The notes: generated by a model from the letters alone, not told the origin. A stretch of DNA of 64,000 bases from Sorangium cellulosum So0157-2 (GCF_000418325.1 NC_021658.1:7082001-7146000); one strand, 5' to 3'. Positions 1 to 9,964 are shown, counted from the first letter of the stretch. Numbers and translations are program-made.

Positions 1-2
1 GA

Positions 3-1091
3 GACTTCTCGGGCTATCGCGCCCTCTGCAAGGAGTATCGCGAGACCGCCGTGGGCGACGCGAACGTGCTCGAGGATACGAGAAAAGCGCTTTGTAAAAG
101 CGACGCGGTCCTGTCCTTGTGCAACGCCAAGCAGGACTGGAGCGAGATCGACAATGCCTACGAGACGTACTGCTCAGACCAGCCGGGACGTACCACATCG
201 GCCTGCGACGACTACAGGATTCACGTGAGCAACCGAGTCAAAACGGTGCAGAGGATTCCGGTCGACAGCTGCCGCGACCGGGCCGAGCAGCAGCCGCTCA
301 CCGGCCTCGTTGCGCTCGTGAAGCGTATCCAGCCAAGCGCGACGAAACCGCGACCCGCGCCCGAGCCGAGCGCAGCAGCCGACACCGCCGACGCGGGGCA
401 GTCCTCCGTGCGAGGCGCACCGGGCGGCGCGCCCTCGGTGGACGCCCGGTCGGATGAGGGCGCCGATGTCGGCGACGGCGGTGCGGGCGATGCAGGCACG
501 ACGCCCAGCACGAGGACCGTCGAGCGGCTCGAACGCGAGGTGCTCACCAAGCACCCGAACCTGACCGAGCAGCAGGCGAAGGCCGTGGTCAAGAACATGA
601 TGTTGGGAATGAGCCTCCCGCTCGCCCTGATCCTCTCCCTCCTGCAGGAGAAAGGAGAGCCCGTCCAGGAGGTCCGGGAGCGCGTCGTCCGCGAGCTCGA
701 GGCGCAGGTCGCAGCCGGGGAGGACCCGAAGCTCTCCGTGGTCGCAACCGACGAGCTAGCGGAGAAGGTCAAGAAGGATCCGTCGCTCGTGCCGCTCCTC
801 AGCAGCCTGCCCCCGACGCCGAACGTCCGCCGCGTGGCCGCCACCCTCCATTGCGCCGAAGACATCGAACCGAGGAAGGAGCTGTGCGAAGCCAAGAATG
901 CGACCCAGGTCGCCGGATTCAGCACCGAGGTCGCGCGATCCTGCTGCCAGGGCGACCACGATCCGACCGGCTTCGCGGCGCTGATGTGCTGCAAGTGCGA
1001 CCCGTCGCTACGGGGAGCGGGCTGCATGGATCTGATCAGGATGAGACACGGATACGCCTGCACCAAAACCGCCTCTTCGACGACCGAATGA
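3..1091 (+). CDS. Cys-containing hypothetical protein, 5' end outside window
   Basis: The frame is open to the left edge, so the gene probably starts upstream; the first GTG inside the window (51) is not convincing as a start because the residues before it read in the same style (ALCKEYRE before it, KALCKSD after it). No family is recognised. Three parts are visible: an N-terminal stretch with spaced cysteines, a low-complexity Ala/Gly/Asp/Pro linker (roughly residues 105-155 counted from 51), and a helical region containing LTEQQAKAVVKNMM followed by a Cys-rich tail with paired cysteines (SCCQGD, LMCCKCD). The cysteine pattern suggests an exported, disulfide-containing protein; this is inference. 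The stop is 7 nt before the next start, so it is probably the first visible member of the operon that runs to 9964. Confidence 0.6.
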   Translation, partial: DFSGYRALCKEYRETAVGDANVLEDTRKALCKSDAVLSLCNAKQDWSEIDNAYETYCSDQPGRTTSACDDYRIHVSNRVKTVQRIPVDSCRDRAEQQPLTGLVALVKRIQPSATKPRPAPEPSAAADTADAGQSSVRGAPGGAPSVDARSDEGADVGDGGAGDAGTTPSTRTVERLEREVLTKHPNLTEQQAKAVVKNMMLGMSLPLALILSLLQEKGEPVQEVRERVVRELEAQVAAGEDPKLSVVATDELAEKVKKDPSLVPLLSSLPPTPNVRRVAATLHCAEDIEPRKELCEAKNATQVAGFSTEVARSCCQGDHDPTGFAALMCCKCDPSLRGAGCMDLIRMRHGYACTKTASSTTE

Positions 1092-1098
1092 GGAATCC

Positions 1099-2169
1099 AT
1101 GAGAACTCCAACTCACAGCGCGATCTTGATCCTTCTTGGACTGGCGGGCTGCGACAACGAGCCTCGACCTGCGTCGCCGAACCCGCCGCAGCTCGTCGCC
1201 GGCGTCCCGAAGGACGTGGTCGATCGGGAGATCGCCCAGAAGGTTCGGCGAGCGCAGGACAGCGTTGCGGCCGGCGTGCAGTGCGCGTCGCGGCCGGGCA
1301 TCACGCTCCCGGATACGCTCAAGTGCGTCGAAGACAGGTCCCGTCAAGCGGCGGTGACAGCCGCGTCGCCCGATGCTGGGCCCGCCGTCGCCGGTCCTGT
1401 CGACGATGCCGCGGCTGCGCAGGTCTCCAAGGAGTTTCAGGACGCGGTAGCCCGAGCCGACCAGCGCTTCCGCGCCACCGCCACGACCGCGAAGGATGAA
1501 TCCGATCCGGCCGTGCGGCGAGCGCTCGACGAGCTGGATCAGGATCTCCAGAGAGCAACGGCCGACGAGCTCATGCGTCAAGCCGCGAGCGCAGAGACCG
1601 GCGCGACGAGCGCCGACACCGGCTCGCAAGGCGCAGGCGGCGGCCAGACCGCTCAGCTGGCCACCCTGCTCTTCGCAGCAGGCTGCATGGCCTACACGGG
1701 CTCCGTCCAGGGATGCGCGCTCGCCGCACAGTTCCTCTCGTCGCTGTTTGGCGATAGGAGCGGCGGCGCCATCGACGTGGAGCGGGCGCGGCGCATCTCG
1801 GAGGGCGGGAAGGCGCTCGCTGAAGGCACTTGCGACGCCGAGTGCCTCGTTGAGCTCTACGAGAGCAGCGGCGCGAGGGAGGAGGTTGAACGGCAGGTCG
1901 GCGAGGCCATCGACAAGCAGCTCGGGCCGGAGCGCCACCGGCAGGTTATGGATGCGTTTCGCATCTTTCGCTGCATCGACGGGATCCGCCCCACGACGGG
2001 GACTGCGATAGCGGCGGCTCTCGGCCGATGCGGGGTCATCGGCAAAGACGCCGCCGCCGCGGCCCGCGTGATCAGCAATTGCCATGAGCGCGGGGGCCTG
2101 GACTGCGCGAACGAAGCGGCCAAATGCCTCGTCTACCGCGAAACGAAGTGGACCTGGAGCTGCGAGTGA
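1099..2169 (+). CDS. Predicted lipoprotein, function unknown
   Basis: 356 aa. The N-terminus is a short charged segment, a hydrophobic run and the lipobox LAGC, with Cys18 as the predicted lipidated residue followed by Asp. A GAGGA ribosome-binding site lies 5 nt before the ATG. The mature protein has a Pro-rich tether, an Ala/Glu/Asp-rich helical middle and about ten further cysteines, several near a hydrophobic patch (LATLLFAAGCMAYTG). No enzymatic motif is recognised. Its stop is 4 nt before the MoxR-type ATPase start, so it is probably co-transcribed with it. The cysteine style resembles the upstream protein, suggesting the two work together in the envelope (inference). Confidence 0.7.
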   Translation: MRTPTHSAILILLGLAGCDNEPRPASPNPPQLVAGVPKDVVDREIAQKVRRAQDSVAAGVQCASRPGITLPDTLKCVEDRSRQAAVTAASPDAGPAVAGPVDDAAAAQVSKEFQDAVARADQRFRATATTAKDESDPAVRRALDELDQDLQRATADELMRQAASAETGATSADTGSQGAGGGQTAQLATLLFAAGCMAYTGSVQGCALAAQFLSSLFGDRSGGAIDVERARRISEGGKALAEGTCDAECLVELYESSGAREEVERQVGEAIDKQLGPERHRQVMDAFRIFRCIDGIRPTTGTAIAAALGRCGVIGKDAAAAARVISNCHERGGLDCANEAAKCLVYRETKWTWSCE

Positions 2170-2173
2170 CGCC

Positions 2174-4147
2174 ATGGACGACCGCACCGCCGATCGTGGG
2201 ACGCTGTTCGAGAGCGGCCACGAGCTGATTGAGCGAATCCGTGATGCCATCGTGCTGCGACGACCCGTGCTCGTCACCGGTCCGCGCGGCAGCGGCAAGA
2301 GCTACTGCGCCCGACGCGCGATCGAGCTCGCCATCGAGGCTGGCCAGGTGGGTGGCATGCGGTTTCTCCAGGGGAACCGGGAGATTCCTCGCGAGTACCT
2401 CAGCGAAGACATGCTCGTCGTCCGCGCGCACGAGGGGCGCCCCGAGTTGACCGCAGTCGACGCGCTCGCGATCCGCCACCCACGGATGACCGAGGTCGAG
2501 CTGCGCGAGCGCCGCTCGCGATCCGACCCGCAATGGCCCGCCCTCGTGGACGGCAGGTCGACCGACTGGCAGGACACCGACTGGACCGTCCTCTTCCTCG
2601 ACGAGATCAACCGCTTCGGCGAGGGATTCCTCGATAGCCTGCTGAGCCTCACGGAGGAGCGGACCGTGGTGCGCGCCGGTCAGGAGCTCCACGTGCCCTT
2701 GACCGTCGTCGCGACGGCCAATCCTCCCGGGTACGACGTCACAGCCAAGAAGCTGAGCCCGCCCTTGCAGGCCCGCATGGCGCGCGCTTACCGCGTGGCT
2801 CAGCCGACGCTGGAGGCGTTCAGCCTCACGATCCTCCCGAGCCTCGTCGCCAGGCATCGAGATCGCATCGCGTCCGGCGTCACGGCCCGCGACCTCCGTT
2901 TGCGCTCGCCCGAGGCGCCACCCGAGCTGATCAAGGTGTGCGCCGGGATCGGGCTCTGCCTCTGGGGGACGCCCAGCGATGCCAGGAAGGGCACCGGCTT
3001 CCTGACGCGATCCACGATCGAGCTCCTGACGGAGGCGATACGCCTTAGTCGGGCGCTGCGTTCGGCGATGGACGAGCTCGGTGAGCTCGTCGCCTTCGGC
3101 CCAGATGCTCGGTCGATCGGGGATTGGCTCGGCGCAGCGCTCGCGGCTGCGACGAGCCAGGGAGCGGAACGATTGAGCGAGAGCCATCTGCTCGATACGG
3201 TGCTCGAGACGCTCGGCCACAAGATGCGCGAGACGTTCAACGAGGGAGTCGAGCCGCAGAAGGCGGTGCGCGTCGGCGAGCTCATCGCGGTCATCGCCGA
3301 GACGGTGCTCTCGCACGCCAGCCTGCGCGACCTCTTCGCGCCGCGATACGAGGACGCTGCAAGGGCGTTTTTCGGACAGGCTCCCCCCGCTCACGAACAA
3401 TACCTCTTCGCGCGCCGGCTCTCGGGGTTGCGGTTCCGCAGCGCCGTCGAGCAGATCGCAGGCGTTGGCGGCGATGACGATGTCGTCAAGGGGCTCGGCA
3501 CCCTCGCGGCGGCGGCGGCGGCGCACGCGATCGTCGGAGATCTCGCGCGCCACGCTGTTTCCATGGAGGCCGCGGCGCAGGCGGCCGACGCGAAGGCGCG
3601 CGCCGCGGTGGGCGGGGAGCAGGCGGCCGACGCCGAGGCGCGCGCCGCGGCGGCCAGGGAGCAGGCAGCCGCCGCCGAGATGCGCGCAGAACGCGCGAGG
3701 CGCCTCGCTGGCCGGCTCGGCAGCGCACCGCTGGACCGGCACCGGCTCCAGTCACAGATGTCGGAGCGCCTCGCGCTCCCTCCCCACGTCGTTTCGCGAA
3801 TCTCGGGCGCCCTGACGTCGGCTGGAGCGGTCGACATCACGCGCGCCGAGGTGTCCGTTCGCTTCCTGGAACAGGCGCTGAATCGCCTAGAGCAGCCGGC
3901 CGAGCACTGGATTGCTCGGATCTCCCCCTTCGTCGCCGAGCTCTACACCAGCGCCATCGCAGCCTTCGAGAAGCCGACGGAGCGGACGGAGATCGATTGG
4001 CGCGCCGTCGGCGAACGCTTCGACGCCCCGTGGTCGGCGGCCGCGCTACAGAGCGTCGCGTCCGCGATGACCGTAGAGCTGCGGCCCAGCGCGAGCAAGG
4101 AGCTCTGGGCATGGATCGCCGAGCTCGCGCGACCGAAGGGAGGCTGA
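2174..4147 (+). CDS. MoxR-type AAA+ ATPase with Ala-rich helical extension
   Basis: 657 aa from the ATG at 2174, chosen because it follows the lipoprotein stop by 4 nt; an in-frame start at 2084 would overlap that gene and add an unconserved leader. Visible motifs: Walker A GPRGSGKS (about residues 37-44), Walker B VLFLDEINR (about 140), sensor-1-like VVATANPPGYD (about 180) and a possible arginine-finger segment LSPPLQARMARAY. MoxR proteins are ATP-driven chaperones that act on vWA/DUF58 partners, and such a partner follows directly. The length is about twice that of a typical MoxR protein: the C-terminal half has an Ala/Glu-rich repetitive coiled-coil-like segment (about 460-520, QAADAKARAA-type repeats) and a further helical domain. 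The next gene begins 1 nt after the stop. Confidence 0.85.
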   Translation: MDDRTADRGTLFESGHELIERIRDAIVLRRPVLVTGPRGSGKSYCARRAIELAIEAGQVGGMRFLQGNREIPREYLSEDMLVVRAHEGRPELTAVDALAIRHPRMTEVELRERRSRSDPQWPALVDGRSTDWQDTDWTVLFLDEINRFGEGFLDSLLSLTEERTVVRAGQELHVPLTVVATANPPGYDVTAKKLSPPLQARMARAYRVAQPTLEAFSLTILPSLVARHRDRIASGVTARDLRLRSPEAPPELIKVCAGIGLCLWGTPSDARKGTGFLTRSTIELLTEAIRLSRALRSAMDELGELVAFGPDARSIGDWLGAALAAATSQGAERLSESHLLDTVLETLGHKMRETFNEGVEPQKAVRVGELIAVIAETVLSHASLRDLFAPRYEDAARAFFGQAPPAHEQYLFARRLSGLRFRSAVEQIAGVGGDDDVVKGLGTLAAAAAAHAIVGDLARHAVSMEAAAQAADAKARAAVGGEQAADAEARAAAAREQAAAAEMRAERARRLAGRLGSAPLDRHRLQSQMSERLALPPHVVSRISGALTSAGAVDITRAEVSVRFLEQALNRLEQPAEHWIARISPFVAELYTSAIAAFEKPTERTEIDWRAVGERFDAPWSAAALQSVASAMTVELRPSASKELWAWIAELARPKGG

Positions 4148-4148
4148 A

Positions 4149-7100
4149 TTGCCTCCCTCGCCGAGCCTGTGGATCATCGGGATGGCTGTCGCGGCGGCCA
4201 CGGTAGCCTTCGCGTTCTGGTTCCGCAGCGCGCGAGCCGCGGCGACGGCCGCGCTGATGTCCGGAGCCTTGCTGTGGCTTGGCCCATCGTCGGACCCGGC
4301 GACACGCCTGATCGTGATCGCCGATCCCAGCGCGCCGGAGCTACCTGGGCAGCTCGAGAAGCTCGAGACGGCCCTCGGCGTCCGGGACTGCCTCGTCGTC
4401 CTCAGGGACGACGAGCCGGCCGGCCACGCGCCGGCCTGGCGCTCCCGGTGCCGGGTCCACGAAGCGACGCACGCGCGAACGATCGATGAAGCGCTCCAGA
4501 ATGCGCTGCAACGCTTTGCGAACAGGGGCGTCGCGGCGGCGGTGTGGGACCGCCTGTCGGGCACCCAGCAGCGGATCGCGCTGATCCCAGGGAAACCGCG
4601 GCTGGGTGCGCTGGAGGGACACAGCATCGACGCCGCGGCCCTGGCGGCGAGGGCGCGCGAGCACGGGGTCCTCGTCGATTACGCCTGGTCGAGCACGCTG
4701 GAGAGCGCGGTGCGGCCACCGCAGCTGTCCATTCGTCCGCACCAGCACACGGTCATGGCGCTCCGCAATCCCGGCGTCGAGCAGCTCTCGTTCGACCTCA
4801 CGCTCGAAGGAGCGCGGAGCCCCGGGAGCGTCGATGTCGCGTGCATGTTCGCGGGCAGCTGCCTGCGAGACGAGGACTGCGGGGCGGCCGCCCCCCTCTG
4901 CGTCGAAGGGCACTGCACGACCGAGTGCAGCTCCGAAGCGGATTGCCCCGCGGGCGATGGGGTCTACAAGACCTGCACGGCATCGCGGTGCTCGATCGCG
5001 AGCCCTGCCAGCGCGCGAGCGTTCGAGGTGAGCGTGCGCGATCCGACGGTGTCGGGCTCCGCGACGAGCCTGGGGAGGTACGACCTCTCCCAGTTCCGCT
5101 TTCTGTCGCCGAGCCCTGCGTCGAGCATCATTCCGGGGTTTTATCCGCTCACGTGCCGGGCGACGTATGAGGACGACGGCGAGCGGCGCACGGTATGGTC
5201 CGCTCGGTACTTCCTCGCGACCGACGACGGCTGGACCGCGGTTTGGGGCGAGGGCCGCGGGTTGATGCTCCCGTCGGAGACGCGCGATGGCGACGCGCTA
5301 CGAGCCGTCGCCTTCGACACGCTCATCGACGCGATGGGACGGACGAGCCTCCGCTACGCCCGGGATGCGACCGAGGTCGCGCTGGCGCCCGGAAAGGCAT
5401 CGCTGGCCGCCTTGCTCCGCGACGACGCGCCGGTGCGCCTGCTGCTCGTACACGATGCATCGCACCTGTTCTGGAAGACACGGTGCGCCGAGCTCCTCGA
5501 TTATGTGAGGAACGGGGGCAACCTGGTCGTGAGCGTGGCGCCGCCGAGGATCGCCGGCTGCGAGCTGCCTGCGTTCGCGAGCCGGGAGGACGACGCCGCG
5601 TTCGTCGACCTGAAGCCGCGCGTCACGTTCCTGCTCGACGATTCGCGCCTGGGACGGCTCACCCACCGGCAGGCATCCACGGCTAGCGCTGCGCTCGAGG
5701 ACCTCGCGGATATCCGGAAGCGTTCGCTGAAGGACGGCCTCCTCGAGTTGCAGATCCCGATTCTGGAGCGCATCGCAGGCGCGCTCCACTGGGATATCGT
5801 CGGAGACCAGCTGACGCCACGCAGGCATGGCGACGCTGCCGCGCCGCTGTTCACGCTCGAGGTCGTGCCCCCGCTCGCAGAAGCCAAGGGCGCAGGCCAG
5901 GGCAAAGGCATTGTGGCAATGGCCGCGGCGAGCGCCATCCCTCGCAGGGCCACCCGCCTCCCGGCGCTCGAACGCGAGCGAATCGGAGTCCATGACGTTG
6001 TCGTCGTCTTCGCGTACGACGTCAGGACCAGCCAGCCGCCCGAGAGCATCATCCCCGACCTCCTCGGCCGGGGCGCCCGCGTTATCGTGGTCCCGGTCAA
6101 GACACCGTTCGCGCAGGCCGTGGCTGCGGGCGGGAGCTCGTTGCATCAGCTGCTCGCCCGGTATCGCCCGCCGCGCGACGCTCCGCTTTCGCGCGAGCCG
6201 GCGCTGCTCGATCGCCTTGAGGTCGCCACGACCGCGGGCGTCGTCCCCTTGAGACGATGGAGCCCTGGGTCGGCTGCGCTGTCGGTCGAGAGCGACGGCA
6301 TCGACGACGTGGTCGATGGCCTGACCAGGCATCTCGACGCGCTGTACGGTCCGGCCGCGCTCCGGCTCCTCCGGGCTCGACGCCACCACCGCTTTGTGCG
6401 CGCGTCGCTCTCGGGGCAACCGTTCGGACCGGACACCGTCGGCGGCTCTGGCCGCGGGGAGCCGCTCCGGTTCCAGCGGCTCGTCCAGAACGCCGAGCTG
6501 GCGGAGGACAGCGCTCTCCTCTTCGATATCGAGTGGCCTTCCGCCGTGCCGGCGACCCTCTCGCCCATGCCCTTGGCCTACGGCGGCGTCGTCGGGCAGG
6601 GCCATATCCTGGTCGCGGGGTATTCCCTCCTCGACGGCGCTGGGGAGCCGGCGCTCTCGAACCCGCGCCTCGGCCCGATCGCCCGGATCCACGCTCAAGG
6701 GCGCGTCGATCCGCTCGGGCTTGGTTTGTTCGTCCACCTGGGCGAGACGACGGATCGACTGGTTCCGGTGCCGAGCGACGTGCCGCGCGTCGTCGGCGTG
6801 GAGGTCCGCGACCGCCGCTTCCTCGAGCTCGACGTCTCGTTGCGAACCGATGAACGCGCGCCGCGGCTCGACTCGATCCATCTCGTCGATGCGGAGACTT
6901 GCAGCGACCCGACGGTGTCCGCGGGGGCGAAGCTGAGCCTTGTCGGTCTCGATCCTCTGAGCCAGATCGCGAGCTTCCAGCTGCCGCCGCTCCAGCGCGC
7001 GCGGCTCTGCGACGGCGCGTCCTGCAAGGTGTCGCTGTGCCGCAAGGCCTGCGAGGGCTGCGCATGGCAAAAGGGGGATGCCGCCCTCTATCTCGAGGCG

Positions 7101-8183
7101 GCCAGCGACGAGGCGACCACGAGCCTAGGGGACCTGACGCTCGATCAGCAGCTCCACTGGCTGCGGTCGATGTCCAGCGGCAGCGACATCAGCCCGCCCG
7201 CCGCGGCGCCGAGGAGCTTCGCCGTCCTGTCACGGCTGGCGCTGCTCTTGGCTGCAACGCTGCTGTTCCTCGCGCCTGCCGCACGACGGCTCCGTGCGTC
7301 CGTGCTCGCCCGCGTTCAGCGCTCGCGACGAGCTTCGACCGATCCGAGCCACGGGCTGCTGCGCGGAACGGCCGAGGCGCTCGGCGTCCCCTCGCCCGTC
7401 GTTCCTGCCGGCGCGTTCGCCGGCTATCGACCCCTGGAGGGCGGCGACCCCCTGCGGAGCGTCGAGCCGCGCGACCTCGTACTCAGCATGCAGCTGCGTC
7501 CTGGCTTTCTCTCCAGCGTGCCACGCGTCGCGTTGAGAATCGACACGAGCCCGCGATCGCTCCTCGTCATCGTGGACGGGGGCGCCACCATGCGGGTCGG
7601 CGCCGGCCAGCCGAAGCTCCAAGCAGCGCGCCGCATCGTCGCCCTCCTCGCCGAGACGGCCGCGTCCCTGAACACGAGCGTGACGCTCGCGACGATGGCG
7701 ATCGCGGACCGCTCCCTTCAGACCGGTCCCTACCATGGTCGCATCCCGACGCCGGAGCTGGAGGCCTTCTTCGCGGCGATCGCCCGGGCGGCGGCGGTCT
7801 CCTCGCGCGCGATCGAGCTCACCGATGAGCCTGGCGTGTCGATCGTCCTCATCTCCGATCTGATGGGCGTCGATCTCGAAGACCTTCGCACGACCGTCGC
7901 GCGGATCCAACTCGGCGGTTCGTCGATCGGCGTGTTCGTGCCGTGGTCGCGTCAGGAGTGGCTGGAGACGCACGTCGGGTGGCTGGCCGGTTCACGTACC
8001 CTCGCCGACCGCTCATACCTGGACCCGCGTCATCTCGCGGTGATGCACGCGCGGCGGCGTGAGCGGGTGCTGGCGCTGCTGGCGGACGCGCACGGGGGCG
8101 TGACGGCCGTCGGCGCCGAGATGTCGGACGCCGAGCTGCTGGCCGCAGTGGTCGAGGGTCCGGTCGTGGAGATCATGAGATGA
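4149..8183 (+). CDS. Large membrane protein with DUF58/vWA-like C-terminus
   Basis: 1344 aa from a TTG at 4149, 1 nt after the ATPase stop; the in-frame ATG at 4182 is an alternative but would cut into the first membrane segment. Two N-terminal membrane segments (about residues 7-25 and 31-45) are arranged as in BatA-like proteins. A Cys-rich block at about 230-285 has closely spaced DxDC/EADC motifs. Around 420-470, RLLLVHDASHLFW and YVRNGGNLVVSV resemble a glutamine-amidotransferase-like fold. A third membrane segment lies near 1025-1047. The last 300 residues contain LLVIVDGGATMRVG, a MIDAS-like DxGxxM sequence that fits a DUF58/vWA domain. By context it is the likely substrate or partner of the MoxR ATPase in the envelope; the detailed role is unknown. 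Its stop overlaps the next start (ATGA). Confidence 0.7.
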   Translation: MPPSPSLWIIGMAVAAATVAFAFWFRSARAAATAALMSGALLWLGPSSDPATRLIVIADPSAPELPGQLEKLETALGVRDCLVVLRDDEPAGHAPAWRSRCRVHEATHARTIDEALQNALQRFANRGVAAAVWDRLSGTQQRIALIPGKPRLGALEGHSIDAAALAARAREHGVLVDYAWSSTLESAVRPPQLSIRPHQHTVMALRNPGVEQLSFDLTLEGARSPGSVDVACMFAGSCLRDEDCGAAAPLCVEGHCTTECSSEADCPAGDGVYKTCTASRCSIASPASARAFEVSVRDPTVSGSATSLGRYDLSQFRFLSPSPASSIIPGFYPLTCRATYEDDGERRTVWSARYFLATDDGWTAVWGEGRGLMLPSETRDGDALRAVAFDTLIDAMGRTSLRYARDATEVALAPGKASLAALLRDDAPVRLLLVHDASHLFWKTRCAELLDYVRNGGNLVVSVAPPRIAGCELPAFASREDDAAFVDLKPRVTFLLDDSRLGRLTHRQASTASAALEDLADIRKRSLKDGLLELQIPILERIAGALHWDIVGDQLTPRRHGDAAAPLFTLEVVPPLAEAKGAGQGKGIVAMAAASAIPRRATRLPALERERIGVHDVVVVFAYDVRTSQPPESIIPDLLGRGARVIVVPVKTPFAQAVAAGGSSLHQLLARYRPPRDAPLSREPALLDRLEVATTAGVVPLRRWSPGSAALSVESDGIDDVVDGLTRHLDALYGPAALRLLRARRHHRFVRASLSGQPFGPDTVGGSGRGEPLRFQRLVQNAELAEDSALLFDIEWPSAVPATLSPMPLAYGGVVGQGHILVAGYSLLDGAGEPALSNPRLGPIARIHAQGRVDPLGLGLFVHLGETTDRLVPVPSDVPRVVGVEVRDRRFLELDVSLRTDERAPRLDSIHLVDAETCSDPTVSAGAKLSLVGLDPLSQIASFQLPPLQRARLCDGASCKVSLCRKACEGCAWQKGDAALYLEAASDEATTSLGDLTLDQQLHWLRSMSSGSDISPPAAAPRSFAVLSRLALLLAATLLFLAPAARRLRASVLARVQRSRRASTDPSHGLLRGTAEALGVPSPVVPAGAFAGYRPLEGGDPLRSVEPRDLVLSMQLRPGFLSSVPRVALRIDTSPRSLLVIVDGGATMRVGAGQPKLQAARRIVALLAETAASLNTSVTLATMAIADRSLQTGPYHGRIPTPELEAFFAAIARAAAVSSRAIELTDEPGVSIVLISDLMGVDLEDLRTTVARIQLGGSSIGVFVPWSRQEWLETHVGWLAGSRTLADRSYLDPRHLAVMHARRRERVLALLADAHGGVTAVGAEMSDAELLAAVVEGPVVEIMR

Positions 8184-9964
8184 TGTGGGAGCTCGCCTGG
8201 AACGGAGCCGACGCCGTCGAGCGCGTGGCCCTCGGCGTCCTGGTCGCGATGTCGCTTGCCGCCACGGCGGTCTACCTGTGGCCGACGAGGCTGTCGGGGC
8301 CGCTGCTGCCCGAGGAGGCTCGCACTGGGCCAAGCTCCGCGGTCACCCTGCTCGCCGCCGCGTGCTCACTGCTCACCCTCGCTGCGTGCGTGGCGCTCGC
8401 GCTGGACCTGCGCACGCGACATTCGGTGGTGCTCATCAGCCGCGCTCGCCGCGCGCCGCCTGACTGCGGACGTGTCACCTGGCCGCGGGACGACAGGAGG
8501 CCGCCGGACGCGTGCGACCTCCGCGGGATCGACCTCGGGCTGCTGGTCGATGCTGTGCTGTCCTCGGTCGACGCGTCCGAGGCGCGCTCGCTCCCGACGG
8601 ACGAGCTGGTCGAGCGGCTCCAGCCTCGGCTCATCGCCGCCGTCGCCCAGGCGTTCGACGGCAGCGAGGTGGCGATCTCCGCGGCTTCGCATCGCGTGCA
8701 TCAGCTGCCTCGGTGGCTCATCGACAGCGTCGAGATCGAGCTCGTGCGGTCGCTGGCCGACGACGGGCGCATCGGCGTCGCGCTGGTCGCCCCCGGTGGC
8801 TACGAGGGGAACTCACTCTGGCAGGCGGTGGCGGAGCTCGAGCGAGCGCGTGGCGCGAATGCCGTGCTCGTCGACGAGCTCGAGATCCCGTCGGGTCTGC
8901 ACGTCCGAGCGATCCCGAGGGCGACGTACGAGCCACACGGCACGGTCCGAGCCTGGGCGCTCGTCGTCGGCGCTCTCCCGGAGCGCACGTCGTTTCACTT
9001 CGTCGTCATGGATGGCGGCGCTCGCATCGACGAGCAGTGGCAATCCCTCGATCAGGACGACTCCACGCAGCGGCTGGTCAAGCTCGAGTGGCGGTGTGCC
9101 GCGTGCGCCAGGACCGATCGCGATCTGACGCTCGTGGCTCTCCGCGATGGCGCGGCCACCGCCGAGGGGCAGCTGCTGGCTGCGTCGCGCGTACATCGGC
9201 TGCGGCTCGGGCTCGGCCCCGACCTCGATCAGCGGACCTCCGTCGCCCTCGGCGACATGCTCAGCCCGCCGTTCCGGCATACCCGGGTGGGATGGCACCT
9301 CGAGCGCGAGCTCGAGGCGCTCGGCCTCGCGCTGCCCGAGCGCGCCCCGAAGGAGGGCGAGGCCGACGTGGTGGCGCACCAGCAGGGTCCCAACCTCGTC
9401 TTCGCTCACGGAGACCGGCTCGCGGCGGCGCGAGCCTGGCTCGACGCCAACGCTTCCCCGAGCGGCCGGCCCGCGTTGCTGCAGCTCTCCCGGAACAGCA
9501 CGGGTCCGAGCACCACGTGGTCGTACGAGAACGTGACCCAGCGCGCGCGCTCGCTGGGAGCGCTGCCGGCCGAAGGCGCTGCGCTCGTCGCCACACCGGT
9601 CCCGGAGCGCGGCAGCTTGCAGGCAGCGGTGCCCTTGGGCATCGTGGCATTGCGGGACGGATGGGGGATCGCGTCTCTTGAGCCGCCGGCCGCGCCGTAC
9701 TCGTCGATCGACGCCGTGCCCTATTTCCGCGCCGTGGCGTGGCTCGCCCATCACGCCAAGGCGGTAGGACACATCCGTGCCGCCGGCAGCGAGCCCTCGG
9801 CCCCCGTGGGTTTTGTCCGCTCACTCCGATTGCCTCGCAATCTCCTGGAGGAGCGAAGGCTGACGCACCGGCAGGGTGGCCTGGCGCTCGGATTCTACAC
9901 GCTGATGTCTCTCTCGCTATGGAGGGTCCGTCGCGTACACCGGTTGCGTGACAGGCTCTCATGA
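8180..9964 (+). CDS. Membrane protein of the MoxR/Bat-like operon, unknown function
   Basis: 594 aa. The ATG at 8180 overlaps the previous stop by 4 bp, which suggests translational coupling; a second ATG follows at 8183. Two hydrophobic segments near the N-terminus (about residues 12-32 and 50-72) and one near the C-terminus (about 567-582, LALGFYTLMSLSLW) bracket a long presumably extracytoplasmic region without recognised motifs. The layout of paired N-terminal helices plus a final helix before a basic tail resembles Bat-family proteins, but I see no MIDAS motif. It appears to be the last gene of the operon. Confidence 0.65.
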   Translation: MMWELAWNGADAVERVALGVLVAMSLAATAVYLWPTRLSGPLLPEEARTGPSSAVTLLAAACSLLTLAACVALALDLRTRHSVVLISRARRAPPDCGRVTWPRDDRRPPDACDLRGIDLGLLVDAVLSSVDASEARSLPTDELVERLQPRLIAAVAQAFDGSEVAISAASHRVHQLPRWLIDSVEIELVRSLADDGRIGVALVAPGGYEGNSLWQAVAELERARGANAVLVDELEIPSGLHVRAIPRATYEPHGTVRAWALVVGALPERTSFHFVVMDGGARIDEQWQSLDQDDSTQRLVKLEWRCAACARTDRDLTLVALRDGAATAEGQLLAASRVHRLRLGLGPDLDQRTSVALGDMLSPPFRHTRVGWHLERELEALGLALPERAPKEGEADVVAHQQGPNLVFAHGDRLAAARAWLDANASPSGRPALLQLSRNSTGPSTTWSYENVTQRARSLGALPAEGAALVATPVPERGSLQAAVPLGIVALRDGWGIASLEPPAAPYSSIDAVPYFRAVAWLAHHAKAVGHIRAAGSEPSAPVGFVRSLRLPRNLLEERRLTHRQGGLALGFYTLMSLSLWRVRRVHRLRDRLS

